DNA of 64,000 nt from Kiritimatiellaeota bacterium B1221 (GTDB taxonomy: Bacteria > Verrucomicrobiota > Kiritimatiellia > SS1-B-03-39 > UBA6053). The position numbers were made by a program, and so were the translations under genes. Numbering within the stretch: the first letter of the stretch is position 1; each line of letters starts with the position of its first letter. The notes beneath the pieces are model-generated. The model ran no database searches, was not told the DNA's origin, and saw only the letters and a list, made by a program, of their open reading frames with translations. The stretch lies in NCBI GenBank assembly GCA_029269125.1, contig JARHXX010000003.1, positions 213,442-277,441 of the forward strand. Direction: 5' to 3'. Positions 29,263-38,582 of the stretch are shown here, in pieces.

Positions 29263-30974
29263 TACAGAGCCTCCCGCATGGCGGTGATTTTCTCAAACAC
29301 TTTTACCGCGGCATCCGCCACCGGAATCGCTTCGAAATCTTTGTCGGTACGGGCTTTGAGTTCCACCTCTCCTTTCGCCAGTCCGCGTTCACCAATGGTC
29401 AGACGCAAAGGAAGTCCCAATAAATCCGCATCTTTGAATTTAAATCCGGGACGCTCTTCCCGGTCATCCATCAACACATCCACGCCCTGCGCTTCGAGGA
29501 TGGTTTTGATGTCATCCGCATGTTGCATACAGGTTTGATCTTTAGGACTGAGGACGGTGATCAGTAATTCAAACGGCGCCACCGAGATAGGCCAAATGAT
29601 GCCGAATTTGTCATTGGACTGCTCGATCACGGCCTGCAAAGTGCGGCTGACGCCGATACCGTAACACCCCATGACCGCGGGTTGGCTTTTGCCATTTTCA
29701 TCCAGGAAGCTGGCGCCCAGCGCTTCGGTATATTTGGTGCCCAGTTTAAACACATGACCGACTTCAACCCCACGTTTTTCCACCAGACGTCCTTTGCCGT
29801 TGGGTGCTAAGTCTCCGGCGTAAGCCAATGCAACATCTACAAATTCAGTAATAGACGTATCCCGTTCCAAATCAAAGTTTTTAAAATGGGCATCCGTCTC
29901 ATTGGCTCCAATGACCCCGCCCTTCAGCCCCTGCAGACTGCGGTCGGCTATGATCGGAATCTCCAGCCCCACCGGACCGGCGAATCCCACTTCCGCTCCC
30001 GTCACCTCACGAATCACTTCCGGATCCGCCAATTCCGCCCCCGGAAGAATTTTATTGAGTTTAATATCATTCACATCCCGGTTTCCGGGCAGCAATACCG
30101 CCACCGGTTTTTCGTCCGCCACATAAATCAGGGTTTTCACCAACTGACGGGTTTCAATTTTCAGCATGTTCGCGACCGCTTCGATTTTTCCGGAATGGGG
30201 AGTTGCCACTTTTTCCAAAGCCAACTCAGCACCTTCAAATTCCATGGGTAAATCACAGAAACCTTCCGCCCGTTCGAGGTTGGCCGCATACGATCCGTCA
30301 TCTGCTTCCAAAATAGCATCTTCACCCGCATCGCAGGGAATCATAAATTCGTGGGAAGAGGATCCGCCCATATCCCCGGTATCCGCATCCACCGCCATGG
30401 CATGTAAACCGCAGCGTTTGAAGATCCGCACATAGGCATCATACATCTTTTTGTAACTCTCATCCGCCGCTTCAGAACTCACATCGAAACTGTAGGCGTC
30501 CTTCATAATAAATTCTTTACCGCGCATCAGACCAAAACGCGGACGGATTTCATCCCGGAATTTGGTTTGAATCTGATAAAAATTGCAGGGCAACTGTTTG
30601 TAGGAAGTAATTTCACGGGAGACCAAATCCGTAATAATTTCTTCATGTGTCGGTCCCAACACCATTTCACGGTTTTGACGATCTGTTACCCGGAACATCC
30701 CGTTCTTTAAGGTTTCATATCGACCGGATTTCTCCCAGATTTCTTTGGGGTGCATGGCCGGCATCAAGACTTCCTGGGCTCCGGCACGGTCCATTTCTTC
30801 CCGTACGATATTTTGTACTTTCCGTAAAGAGCGAAGGCCCAAGGGCAGATAGGTATAGAGACCACTGCCGAGACGGCGAATCAACCCCGCCCGAAGCATC
30901 AGTTGGTGGGAGATAATTTCCGCATCCTGCGGGGTTTCTTTTAAAGTGGGAATCAACAGTTCGGACCAGCGCAT
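29262..30974 (-). CDS. proS: Prolyl-tRNA synthetase
   Basis: A 570-residue class II synthetase charging tRNA-Pro. The start is set at MRWSELLIPTLKETP, which matches the family N terminus and follows AAGGAAAA; the longer frame to 31028 adds residues no homologue would have. Class II motif 1 lies around QEVLMPAMHPKEIWEKSGR and motif 2 around FRDEIRPRFGLMRGKEFIMKD. An inserted editing (YbaK-like) domain occupies about residues 220-400, and the C-terminal anticodon-binding domain contains QGVDVLMDDREERPGFKF. It is therefore the bacterial, editing-domain type. It is followed by rpe with a one-base overlap. Confidence 0.96.
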   Translation of the reverse strand: MRWSELLIPTLKETPQDAEIISHQLMLRAGLIRRLGSGLYTYLPLGLRSLRKVQNIVREEMDRAGAQEVLMPAMHPKEIWEKSGRYETLKNGMFRVTDRQNREMVLGPTHEEIITDLVSREITSYKQLPCNFYQIQTKFRDEIRPRFGLMRGKEFIMKDAYSFDVSSEAADESYKKMYDAYVRIFKRCGLHAMAVDADTGDMGGSSSHEFMIPCDAGEDAILEADDGSYAANLERAEGFCDLPMEFEGAELALEKVATPHSGKIEAVANMLKIETRQLVKTLIYVADEKPVAVLLPGNRDVNDIKLNKILPGAELADPEVIREVTGAEVGFAGPVGLEIPIIADRSLQGLKGGVIGANETDAHFKNFDLERDTSITEFVDVALAYAGDLAPNGKGRLVEKRGVEVGHVFKLGTKYTEALGASFLDENGKSQPAVMGCYGIGVSRTLQAVIEQSNDKFGIIWPISVAPFELLITVLSPKDQTCMQHADDIKTILEAQGVDVLMDDREERPGFKFKDADLLGLPLRLTIGERGLAKGEVELKARTDKDFEAIPVADAAVKVFEKITAMREAL

Positions 30975-31186
30975 AATTTTCCTTTTGATCAAGTAATTCG
31001 AGGGCGCACCCTGCCCCAAGAACGTCAATTGTTCAAGCCGAATGTGTCAGGACTCCAAGGCGGCGTCCTTCCATTTATTGCAGAGCCCGCGTCCCGTGGT
31101 CCGGCATCGGTTACATTGTCCCGTTGACAAAAGAAATGACCTCCTTACTTAAACCTGTATTTCAATAATACGTCCCTACAAATACC

Positions 31187-31576
31187 ATGCTGGAAAACAC
31201 GAATAAACCTCTTGTCCGCTATCTCGACGAAACCGATAATATCAGCTGTCCCTACGGCCAGGTGAAACGGATCATTACCGGGGGAGAATTTCCCGGAGCA
31301 AATGTGCATGTGGTCACGGTCAGCCGCGGAGGCGAGCATTATCACCCAGCGTATACGGAAGTATATTATGTGCTTTCCGGCACTGGCAAAATCACCCTTG
31401 GCGGGCAGATTCATGTGCTCCGTCCCGGTGCAGTGGTGGTGATTCCGGCAGGGACGGTTCATTCCTTGGCATCTGATACAGACGAAGATTTAACCTTCAT
31501 CATCTTCGGCATGCCGGGCATGTCGATCGATGCGCCTGAAGCCCACCCGCAGAAACCAGAGAGAACAAAGGTTTAA
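31187..31576 (+). CDS. Small single-domain cupin protein
   Basis: A 129-residue conserved-barrel protein. Cupin motif 1 is GGEHYHPAYTEVYYVLSGTG with metal ligands H51, H53 and E58; motif 2 is PGAVVVIPAGTVHSL with H92. It therefore very likely binds a divalent metal. Such proteins include sugar isomerases, dioxygenases and sensors, and nothing here narrows the substrate. It is divergent from proS and 84 bases upstream of hemY on the same strand, so it could share a transcript with hemY. Confidence 0.8.
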   Translation: MLENTNKPLVRYLDETDNISCPYGQVKRIITGGEFPGANVHVVTVSRGGEHYHPAYTEVYYVLSGTGKITLGGQIHVLRPGAVVVIPAGTVHSLASDTDEDLTFIIFGMPGMSIDAPEAHPQKPERTKV

Positions 31577-31660
31577 GTCAACAGTTCCAACTGCGTATTC
31601 ATAAGGATTTTCTTGGACTTGCCACTGGAGGAAAGCCTAAACATGGAGTAATGAACCCGA

Positions 31661-33022
31661 ATGTCATCACCTAAAACAGCTATCATCGGCGGCGGAATCG
31701 CCGGACTTTCCGCAGCCTGGTTCCTTAAAGAAGCCGGAAAAACGCCCACAGTATTTGAAGCGACGGACCATTTTGGTGGCAAAATCATCAGTAAACGCAT
31801 GGAAGGGTGCCTGCTGGAAGGCGGACCTGACTCTCTGCTTACCGAAAAACCCTGGGCACTTCAGTTGTGCCGTGAACTGGGTTTGGAATCCGAATTATTG
31901 CCTTCCAACGATGGGCAACGTTCATTTTCAATTTTGCACAATCAGCGTCTGCACCCTTTCCCTGCGGGTTGCAAACTTTTCATTCCCCAAAAAATCACGC
32001 CGATTTTAACCACACCGCTGCTCTCGCCTTCTGGAAAAGCGCGAATGTTGATGGAACCGTTTCTTAAACACCGCGCCCCCGAAGGTGACGAAAGCTTAGC
32101 TGATTTCACCCGACGTCATTTTGGTCAACAAACCCTGGACCGTTTGGCCGGTCCTCTCCTTGGAGGCATTTACGGCGGAGATCCGGAAGACATGAGCATG
32201 TCCGCCACGTTTCCCCGTCTGCAAGGGCTGGAAAAGAAACATGGCTCGCTGGTGAAAGGCATGGCAAGTATGATGCGGGATGCTCAGAAACGCAGCAGGG
32301 CCGGCACCGCGCCCTCCCTGTTTACTTCACTTAAATCGGGTATGCAAATTCTACCCGACACCCTGACTTCAAAACTGGACGGATTTTTACGTCCCAATCA
32401 CCCGGTAAATCATATTCAGAAAACCTCATCCGGATGGTCAGTAGACGGTGAAGACTTCGAGCAATTGATCATCGCCCTGCCCGCACGGCACGCCGCGACA
32501 CTTTTCACGGAAGTGGATACATCTTTAAGCACTTTACTCTCCCAACAGCAAAGTTCCAGTTCGGCCACCCTGTCGTTGGTGTTCGACCGCAAAGATCTTG
32601 AGAGCATCCCCAGCGGATTTGGATTTATGTCTGCTCATCCACTCACTTCCATTTTGGTGGGTTGCACCTGGACCGGAAATAAATTTCAATTCCGTGAAAC
32701 CGAAAACCGCTTTGTTTGCCGACTGTTTTTGGGAGGACCGGATATGAACAACATAATCCTTACGGGAGAAGATCACGAACTCATTCAACCCGCCCTCGAC
32801 GCTTTAAGAACCATTTGTCCCTTTATTCCTGAACAGCCTTTGGCACACTGGTTGCAGCGCTGGCCCAACGGAAATCCCGGCTACACATTGGGGCATCTCG
32901 ATTGGGTCAGGAAAATCAAAACGCAGGCGGATACCCTCGGAAACCTCCATTTCTGTGGCAGCAGTTACGGAGGGGTTTCGGTTTCTGATTGTGTGAAACA
33001 GGCTCAGGAACTGGTTTCTTAG
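31661..33022 (+). CDS. hemY: Protoporphyrinogen/coproporphyrinogen oxidase (FAD, HemY type)
   Basis: A 453-residue flavoprotein oxidising a porphyrinogen to the porphyrin in haem synthesis. The N-terminal dinucleotide-binding motif IIGGGIAGLSAAWFL and the FAD-contact segment LLEGGPDSLLTEKP are typical. The motif GGIYGGDPEDMSMSATFPRL marks the HemY/PPO family, and the C terminus has the second FAD contact (FCGSSYGGVSVSDCV). No signal peptide is present. Whether its substrate is protoporphyrinogen IX or coproporphyrinogen III cannot be decided by eye. The gene ends next to a long hairpin shared with the convergent nrdJ. Confidence 0.92.
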   Translation: MSSPKTAIIGGGIAGLSAAWFLKEAGKTPTVFEATDHFGGKIISKRMEGCLLEGGPDSLLTEKPWALQLCRELGLESELLPSNDGQRSFSILHNQRLHPFPAGCKLFIPQKITPILTTPLLSPSGKARMLMEPFLKHRAPEGDESLADFTRRHFGQQTLDRLAGPLLGGIYGGDPEDMSMSATFPRLQGLEKKHGSLVKGMASMMRDAQKRSRAGTAPSLFTSLKSGMQILPDTLTSKLDGFLRPNHPVNHIQKTSSGWSVDGEDFEQLIIALPARHAATLFTEVDTSLSTLLSQQQSSSSATLSLVFDRKDLESIPSGFGFMSAHPLTSILVGCTWTGNKFQFRETENRFVCRLFLGGPDMNNIILTGEDHELIQPALDALRTICPFIPEQPLAHWLQRWPNGNPGYTLGHLDWVRKIKTQADTLGNLHFCGSSYGGVSVSDCVKQAQELVS

Positions 33023-33038
33023 GAATTAGGGATTCGGG

Positions 33039-33090
33039 GAATTGGGAGAATGGGAACGGGTCTTCACCCCTTCCCGATTCACCCAATTTC
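33039..33090. terminator. Bidirectional terminator-like hairpin between hemY and nrdJ
   Basis: A long imperfect inverted repeat pairs GAATTGGG plus GAATGGGAA on the left with TTCCCGATTC plus CCCAATTTC on the right. It sits in the 91 bases between convergent stops. Poly-T is weak, so the terminator role is inferred from position. Confidence 0.5.
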
Positions 33091-33113
33091 TACATTCCCT
33101 TTAAACCTTCTTT

Positions 33114-35897
33114 TTATGAACAACCCATTGAGTTTCCGCAATTGAAACATTTGTAGCAAGCCCCGTTACGGACGGTGATGCTGCCACAGATATCGCATGC
33201 AGGTGCGTCATCCATAAAGTGCTCAAACTGGCTATCTACGCGCTCGGAACTTTGGGTATTGTCGATCGAAACAGGATCCACGACTTCCGGTTCCGGTGTT
33301 GCAGGTGATGCCAATACCGGTTTGTTTTCCACAAAAGTGATATGCATCCAGCGGAAAATATAATCAATCAGACTTTTCGCCATGGGGATGTCAGGATTTT
33401 TGGAGAATCCACTGGGCTCGAATCGCGCATGCATGAACTTGCGGTTCAAGGCCTCCACAGGGACCCCGTATTGAAGACACATGCTGACTGCCGTACCAAA
33501 GGCATCCATCAATCCACCTACGGTACTTCCTTCTTTGGCCATGATGATAAATAATTCACCCGGGGTCCCGTCGGCATAAAGCCCCACGGTCAAATATCCC
33601 TCGTGACCCGCCACTTCAAATTTATGGGTGATCGATTGACGGGTATCATCCAGACGCATCCGACGGGGACCGGCAGCTTCCGGTTCGGATTTTTTCTCTT
33701 TGGCGGCCCCGGAGTTCACCGGCTGACTGCGTTTGCTTCCGTCGCGATAAATTGCCACCGCTTTTAATCCTAATTTCCATCCTTCAATATAGGTCTGGGC
33801 AATTTCTTCCACCGTGGCCGTTTTGGGCATGTTCACGGTTTTACTGATTGCGCCGGAGAGGAAGGGTTGAGCCGCGGCCATCATCCGCAAGTGGGACTGG
33901 TAAGACAAGCTTCGGGTACCGTTACGGGCTACAAACGCACAATCAAAGACTTTCAAATCCTCATCTTTCAGATGAGGTGCGCCTTCAATGGTATCGTTGG
34001 CATCGATATAAGATACAATATCAGTGGTTTCATCCGAAGAATAGCCCAATTGTTTAAGCGCCATGGGTACGGTCTGATTGACAATTTTCAGCATCCCGCC
34101 CCCTGCCAGCATTTTGTATTTCACCAGGGCAATATCCGGTTCAATTCCTGTGGTGTCACAGTCCATGAGGAATCCAATGGTGCCGGTGGGTGCCAACACC
34201 GTGACCTGGGCATTACGGAAGCCATGCGCTTTTCCCAGTTGTAACACTTGGGTTCCTAAATCTTCCGCCGCTTCCAATAAATGTGCAGGACATCCATCGC
34301 CAATGCCCGCAATCGCATCCGCATGCTGCTGAACCACGCTGAGCATTTGGGATTTATTTTCCGCATATCCATCAAAACTCCCCAGGGCGTTTGAAATGCG
34401 TGCGGACTGACAGAAAGCTTCCAAGTGCATGACTGCCGTAATCGCGCCCGCCATGCTCCGGCCTTCATCTGAATCATAACTATGACCTTTCCCCATGAGC
34501 AATGCGCCCAGGTTTGCAAATCCCAAGCCAAGTGTCCGGTAACGGTGACTGTTGGCCGCAATCTGCGCGGTGGGATAGCTGGCGTTGTCTACTAAAATAT
34601 CCTGAGCCGTAATGAAGATATCCACGGCGGATTTAAAACGTGCAACATCAAAATTGCCTTTGCTGTCCATGAACTTCATGAGATTTAATGAAGCCAAATT
34701 ACAGGCAGTGTCATCCAGAAACATGTACTCGGAGCAGGGATTACTGGCATTAATCGGTCCGGATTCCGGACAGGTGTGCCAGCGTTGAATGGTATCTTCG
34801 TATTGCACTCCGGGGTCTCCGCAAATCCAGGTCCCTTCGGCCATCGCGTTCAGCAAATCACGGGCGGGATAACTGGGTCCGGATTTTGTGGGATCGGTCA
34901 CCCAGGTGGTGGTCCACTCTTTGTCATCGATGACGGCCTGCATAAAGGCGTCAGTCACCCGAACACTCAGATTTTCATTCTGAAAACAGACAGAGCCATA
35001 TGCATCCCCATTGAAATCTCCACTGTATCCTTCTTCAATCAATGCCCAGGCTTTTTGCTCTTCTTTGGTTTTGGCCTGAATAAAATCCATAATATCAGGA
35101 TGATGGACTTTTAAGCTGTTCATTTTAGCGGCCCGACGGGTTTTGCCACCACTTTTCACCACAGAAGCAACGGAATCATACACCCGCAGGAAACTCAAAG
35201 GCCCACTGGGTGTGCCGCCACCGCTCATGGTTTCTCTTGAAGAACGAATCGGCGTTAGATCGCTTCCCGTGCCACTGCCGAATTTAAACAACATCGCTTC
35301 GCTTTGTGCGAGTGCCATAATGCTATCCATGGTGTCTTCTACAGACTGAATAAAACAGGCGGAGCATTGGGGATACTCATACTGGGTGTTGGCGCGTTTA
35401 ATTTTCTCATCTTTGGGGTCCCAGTAATAACTGCCTTCCCCACTTCCTTCACCCACATTGTACTCATGATATAAACCGCAGTTGAACCAAACCGGGGAGT
35501 TAAACGCGCCATATTGATTCAAACACAACCAGGTTAACTCATCATAAAACAGATCCGCATCCTCTTTATTTTCAAAATATCCATCTTTCAACCCCCAATC
35601 TGCAATACTGCGGGACACCCGGTGAATCAGTTGCCTGACCGAAAATTCGCGTTCGGGCGTCCCGACTTTTCCATAAAAATACTTGGAAGCCACCACGTTG
35701 GTCGCGAGCATGGACCAGGTTTCCGGGACTTCGACATCAGATTGTTCGAATAAAACGCCACCTTTATCATCAGATATTGATGCCGTGCGCTTTTGCCATT
35801 TTACTTGATCAAAGGGACTCACCCCCTTGGTGCTGAAACTACGTTTGAAGTGAAGTTTGGAGGGGGTTTTGGATGCAGGATTTGCTGTTTGAGTCAT
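33114..35897 (-). CDS. nrdJ: Adenosylcobalamin-dependent (class II) ribonucleotide reductase
   Basis: A 927-residue enzyme making deoxyribonucleotides from ribonucleotides with vitamin B12 coenzyme instead of an iron-tyrosyl radical. Recognisable parts are FKFGSGTGSDLTPIRSSRE with the following GGGTPSGPLSFL, the catalytic-site segment NASNPCSEYMFLDDTACNLAS, and the substrate-binding loop VTVLAPTGTIGFLMDCDTTG. A C-terminal four-cysteine zinc ribbon (CDICGS ... CYKCFNCG) resembles the family's redox tail. Its promoter region carries two NrdR-like boxes, so repression by NrdR is likely. It implies that the cell makes or imports cobalamin and can make DNA without oxygen. Confidence 0.96.
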   Translation of the reverse strand: MTQTANPASKTPSKLHFKRSFSTKGVSPFDQVKWQKRTASISDDKGGVLFEQSDVEVPETWSMLATNVVASKYFYGKVGTPEREFSVRQLIHRVSRSIADWGLKDGYFENKEDADLFYDELTWLCLNQYGAFNSPVWFNCGLYHEYNVGEGSGEGSYYWDPKDEKIKRANTQYEYPQCSACFIQSVEDTMDSIMALAQSEAMLFKFGSGTGSDLTPIRSSRETMSGGGTPSGPLSFLRVYDSVASVVKSGGKTRRAAKMNSLKVHHPDIMDFIQAKTKEEQKAWALIEEGYSGDFNGDAYGSVCFQNENLSVRVTDAFMQAVIDDKEWTTTWVTDPTKSGPSYPARDLLNAMAEGTWICGDPGVQYEDTIQRWHTCPESGPINASNPCSEYMFLDDTACNLASLNLMKFMDSKGNFDVARFKSAVDIFITAQDILVDNASYPTAQIAANSHRYRTLGLGFANLGALLMGKGHSYDSDEGRSMAGAITAVMHLEAFCQSARISNALGSFDGYAENKSQMLSVVQQHADAIAGIGDGCPAHLLEAAEDLGTQVLQLGKAHGFRNAQVTVLAPTGTIGFLMDCDTTGIEPDIALVKYKMLAGGGMLKIVNQTVPMALKQLGYSSDETTDIVSYIDANDTIEGAPHLKDEDLKVFDCAFVARNGTRSLSYQSHLRMMAAAQPFLSGAISKTVNMPKTATVEEIAQTYIEGWKLGLKAVAIYRDGSKRSQPVNSGAAKEKKSEPEAAGPRRMRLDDTRQSITHKFEVAGHEGYLTVGLYADGTPGELFIIMAKEGSTVGGLMDAFGTAVSMCLQYGVPVEALNRKFMHARFEPSGFSKNPDIPMAKSLIDYIFRWMHITFVENKPVLASPATPEPEVVDPVSIDNTQSSERVDSQFEHFMDDAPACDICGSITVRNGACYKCFNCGNSMGCS

Positions 35898-35948
35898 GTT
35901 GTTTAGCAGTAGGAGTTTATGAATATGATACGAAATGTCCTATTTAAA

Positions 35949-35995
35949 CCACAAGATGTAGTATGGCGAAAGACAAGGTACACAATATAGACAGT
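35949..35995 (-). promoter_or_regulatory. Pair of NrdR-box-like operators upstream of nrdJ
   Basis: Two 16-base sites resemble the NrdR box (acaCwAtATaTwGtgt). CCACAAGATGTAGTAT at 35949-35964 matches 12 of 16 positions and ACACAATATAGACAGT at 35980-35995 matches 13 of 16. Their starts are exactly 31 bases apart, the three-turn spacing described for NrdR operators. They lie 52-98 bases before the nrdJ start. Confidence 0.72.
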
Positions 35996-36138
35996 GTGCT
36001 GCGTCCAAATAAAGAGAAAAAATAAACTAAATGAAAATCTTCACACTTTTCTTAGGAAAAAAGCCAAAAGAAAGTATTTCATCAGATCCGGGATCACAGA
36101 GCAGAGCACCGGGTGAATCAACGGACCGAACATCTCCC

Positions 36139-36792
36139 CTATGGCTTTTTCAGTTTTACCGGAGATTTGCGAAGAGGATAAAGCTCCCGGCACATTTCAC
36201 AAACCGTACCATCACACCCGCGCGCTGAACAGTATTCCCGTCCGTAATAAATGATTTGCAGATGCAGGGCATTCCATCGGGATTCTGGAAATAGTTTTTT
36301 CAAATCTTTTTCAGTCTGCACCACATTTTTGCCATTACTCAAACCCCAGAGCTGGGCCAGCCGGTGAATATGGGTGTCCACGGGAAAAGCCGGATGTCCA
36401 AATGCTTGAGACATGACCACGGAAGCGGTTTTGTGCCCTACCCCGGGAAGTTCTTCCAGGAGCTCCATATTTTCGGGAACCTCTCCCTGATATTTCTCCA
36501 CCAGAATTTTTGATAATTCAGAAATGGCTTTTGATTTTCGGGGAGAAAGTCCACAGGGACGAATGACCTCCCGAATTTCTTCAACCGCAAGCCTGCTCAT
36601 CTCATCCGGAGACGCCGCCAGCTGAAACAGTGCGGGTGTCACCTGGTTCACCCGGAGATCTGTACATTGCGCGGAGAGCAGAACCGCAATCAGCAGCGTG
36701 TAACTGTCCTGATGATCCAAAGGAATAGGCGGATCCGGATACAATGCCTGCAGCCGGGTATCGACTATAGCGGCTCTCTCTACCCGCGTCAT
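36139..36792 (-). CDS. nth: Endonuclease III-like DNA glycosylase/AP lyase
   Basis: A 217-residue base-excision repair enzyme removing oxidised pyrimidines. The helix-hairpin-helix is LPGVGHKTASV with the catalytic lysine K121, and the catalytic aspartate D139 is in PVDTHIHRLA. Four C-terminal cysteines (188, 193, 198, 201) probably hold a 4Fe-4S cluster, but their spacing is C-x4-C-x4-C-x2-C instead of the usual C-x6-C-x2-C-x5-C. The ATG at 36792 is preferred to a TTG at 36810 that would overlap the upstream gene; it lies just after that gene's TAA. It is the last gene of a minus-strand run starting with fabF or earlier. Confidence 0.9.
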   Translation of the reverse strand: MTRVERAAIVDTRLQALYPDPPIPLDHQDSYTLLIAVLLSAQCTDLRVNQVTPALFQLAASPDEMSRLAVEEIREVIRPCGLSPRKSKAISELSKILVEKYQGEVPENMELLEELPGVGHKTASVVMSQAFGHPAFPVDTHIHRLAQLWGLSNGKNVVQTEKDLKKLFPESRWNALHLQIIYYGREYCSARGCDGTVCEMCRELYPLRKSPVKLKKP

Positions 36793-36794
36793 GA

Positions 36795-38519
36795 TTATTG
36801 GCTTTGCCAACGGTTCTGATCAGACAGAATAACCGAATTTCCGCCACTGATGGGGAAACCAACCCGTAAGGGCCAATCACGGGGCAGCGGATTCAGATCC
36901 ATAATGGGTTTCCAACTAATATAATTCCCTCTCACCAAATGGGACTGATAGGGAAGATCCCGGGTTAACATCGTGAGATACAACCCCTTAATCGGTTGAA
37001 GACGATCATTGATTTCAAAGAACTGATCCACCGTAAGTGGAAGATACAATGAAAGTTTTCCACCATACCAAGCGGTTGCCCAGGGCATATCAGTACTCAC
37101 CAATTCCGTGGGTTCAAACGGAGCTGTAATCAGAGAAATTTCCCGGGCAAGATAAGGCGGATAACTGGACGGTTTGGGCGGCATTAAGGTAACCAGTAAT
37201 GGCAAAGCCTGTAAAAATACAAATAAAGAAATGATACCCAAACTGACAATTTGAACCGTGATTTGCATGCGGTCCAACAGGAGATAAAAAAAGGCGGTTC
37301 CATATAAAATGATCAACGGGAACATGACATGCGCAATTTCAAACTGTTCATGCCCAAAAATACCCGCGGCCAAGATCAGTGCCACATATGACACGAGAAT
37401 AAGCCATCGAAGGATTTTCACCGGCGTCCGTTGAAAACTGTAAAAATAAGTCACCACAAACAGGCAAAGTGCGATGCCTGATCCCAAAGGCACTTCCGTA
37501 AACGAAAAGGCCTTTTGGGTTGCACCCAATACCCGAACAATCAGTCCGCGGATAAGGGAACTGCTTTCATTATTCACCTCCCCATAACTCCGCATATAAA
37601 AGTCTTGTGAATCTCCTTGCAGCGCATAGTGCGGCGCCAATCCGAAGGGGCTCCCGGAAACCGACATATTGCGGAGAATCCATGGGGTCATCCCGACAAG
37701 CACCACCAGCAATACCAATCCGACCGGCAGCCAGGCTTTCTTTTTTAAACCTAAGAACAAAGCCATGATATAACCGGGAAGCAATACCACGCTGCCATAA
37801 CGGGTCAGAAACAACAGCAGCAATGCTCCCGCACCCAACAGCGCGGGGACAAATAAACGGATTCCGTGGGCGTCTTCATTTGCTGCCGCATTGAGGATGG
37901 AAACCAGACACCAGATCGAAAAGCTGTAACACAACAGTGCAAATGAAATCTCCGTGCCGGAAATGGCACCCGCCCAAAGTTGTCCGGTGAGCAGGAAAAT
38001 CGTGACCGCAGTAAATGCAACCCTTGGACTAAACAATTGGCGTCCGAGTAAATACACAAACAAACCGCTGAAAAAACAAAACAATAAATTCAAGGGAATG
38101 ATCACCCATTGTTCCGGCACATACCGGGTGCCGGTCGCTTGAGGAAATTGAGTGCCAAAGACTTTAAAAACAGTGCCCAGTAACACGGGATATACCGGGG
38201 CATTCACCAAATCAGGTTGACCCACCATCAGGGGCATCCCGGGTTGTTGCCTGAGTTTTCCGTGCTGCTCTAAATAATGAAGATCTCCGGGGCGAATCAC
38301 CCGGGTATTTAATTTTCCATTTTCTGAAAAATTGCGGGCCAATTGTGCCTGATCCATTGCTTTAGGACTATTGAATCCATGGTATTGGGTCGCGACATAC
38401 AGCAATGCCATTAATCCCATAAATAAAATGTAGAGAGAGGCCTTCAAAATAGCGGGGCCCACCCCCACTTCTAAATGATAAACGAGATTTTGTGCGCTGG
38501 AATTAAATTGTTTTGCCAT
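36795..38519 (-). CDS. Multi-pass membrane protein, glycosyltransferase family 39/PMT-like
   Basis: A 574-residue protein with ten or more membrane helices (for example LKASLYILFMGLMALLYVAT, VIIPLNLLFCFFSGLFVYLL) and a soluble C-terminal part from about residue 460. The first periplasmic loop carries ARNFSENGKLNTRVI and an acidic/aromatic stretch, as in lipid-linked-sugar transferases of the ArnT/PMT type. The catalytic Asp-Glu pair of that family is not obvious, so enzymatic function is provisional. The ATG at 38519 follows AGGAGT and fits a cytoplasmic N terminus. The next gene upstream is a polysaccharide deacetylase-like protein, suggesting an envelope glycan role. Confidence 0.72.
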   Translation of the reverse strand: MAKQFNSSAQNLVYHLEVGVGPAILKASLYILFMGLMALLYVATQYHGFNSPKAMDQAQLARNFSENGKLNTRVIRPGDLHYLEQHGKLRQQPGMPLMVGQPDLVNAPVYPVLLGTVFKVFGTQFPQATGTRYVPEQWVIIPLNLLFCFFSGLFVYLLGRQLFSPRVAFTAVTIFLLTGQLWAGAISGTEISFALLCYSFSIWCLVSILNAAANEDAHGIRLFVPALLGAGALLLLFLTRYGSVVLLPGYIMALFLGLKKKAWLPVGLVLLVVLVGMTPWILRNMSVSGSPFGLAPHYALQGDSQDFYMRSYGEVNNESSSLIRGLIVRVLGATQKAFSFTEVPLGSGIALCLFVVTYFYSFQRTPVKILRWLILVSYVALILAAGIFGHEQFEIAHVMFPLIILYGTAFFYLLLDRMQITVQIVSLGIISLFVFLQALPLLVTLMPPKPSSYPPYLAREISLITAPFEPTELVSTDMPWATAWYGGKLSLYLPLTVDQFFEINDRLQPIKGLYLTMLTRDLPYQSHLVRGNYISWKPIMDLNPLPRDWPLRVGFPISGGNSVILSDQNRWQSQ

Positions 38520-38582
38520 GAAATGTACTCCTAAATAGGAGGACAAGATAGTGGGTTCCACGTCCCGCATCAAGGGTAGAAA

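Noticed and set aside
35898..36030. Cobalamin riboswitch before nrdJ
   Set aside because: The region is too short and has no B12-box-like sequence; the paired NrdR-like sites explain regulation better.
36031..36228. Plus-strand frame of 65 codons between nrdJ and nth
   Set aside because: Half of it lies antisense to the well supported nth gene, and the product has no recognisable features.
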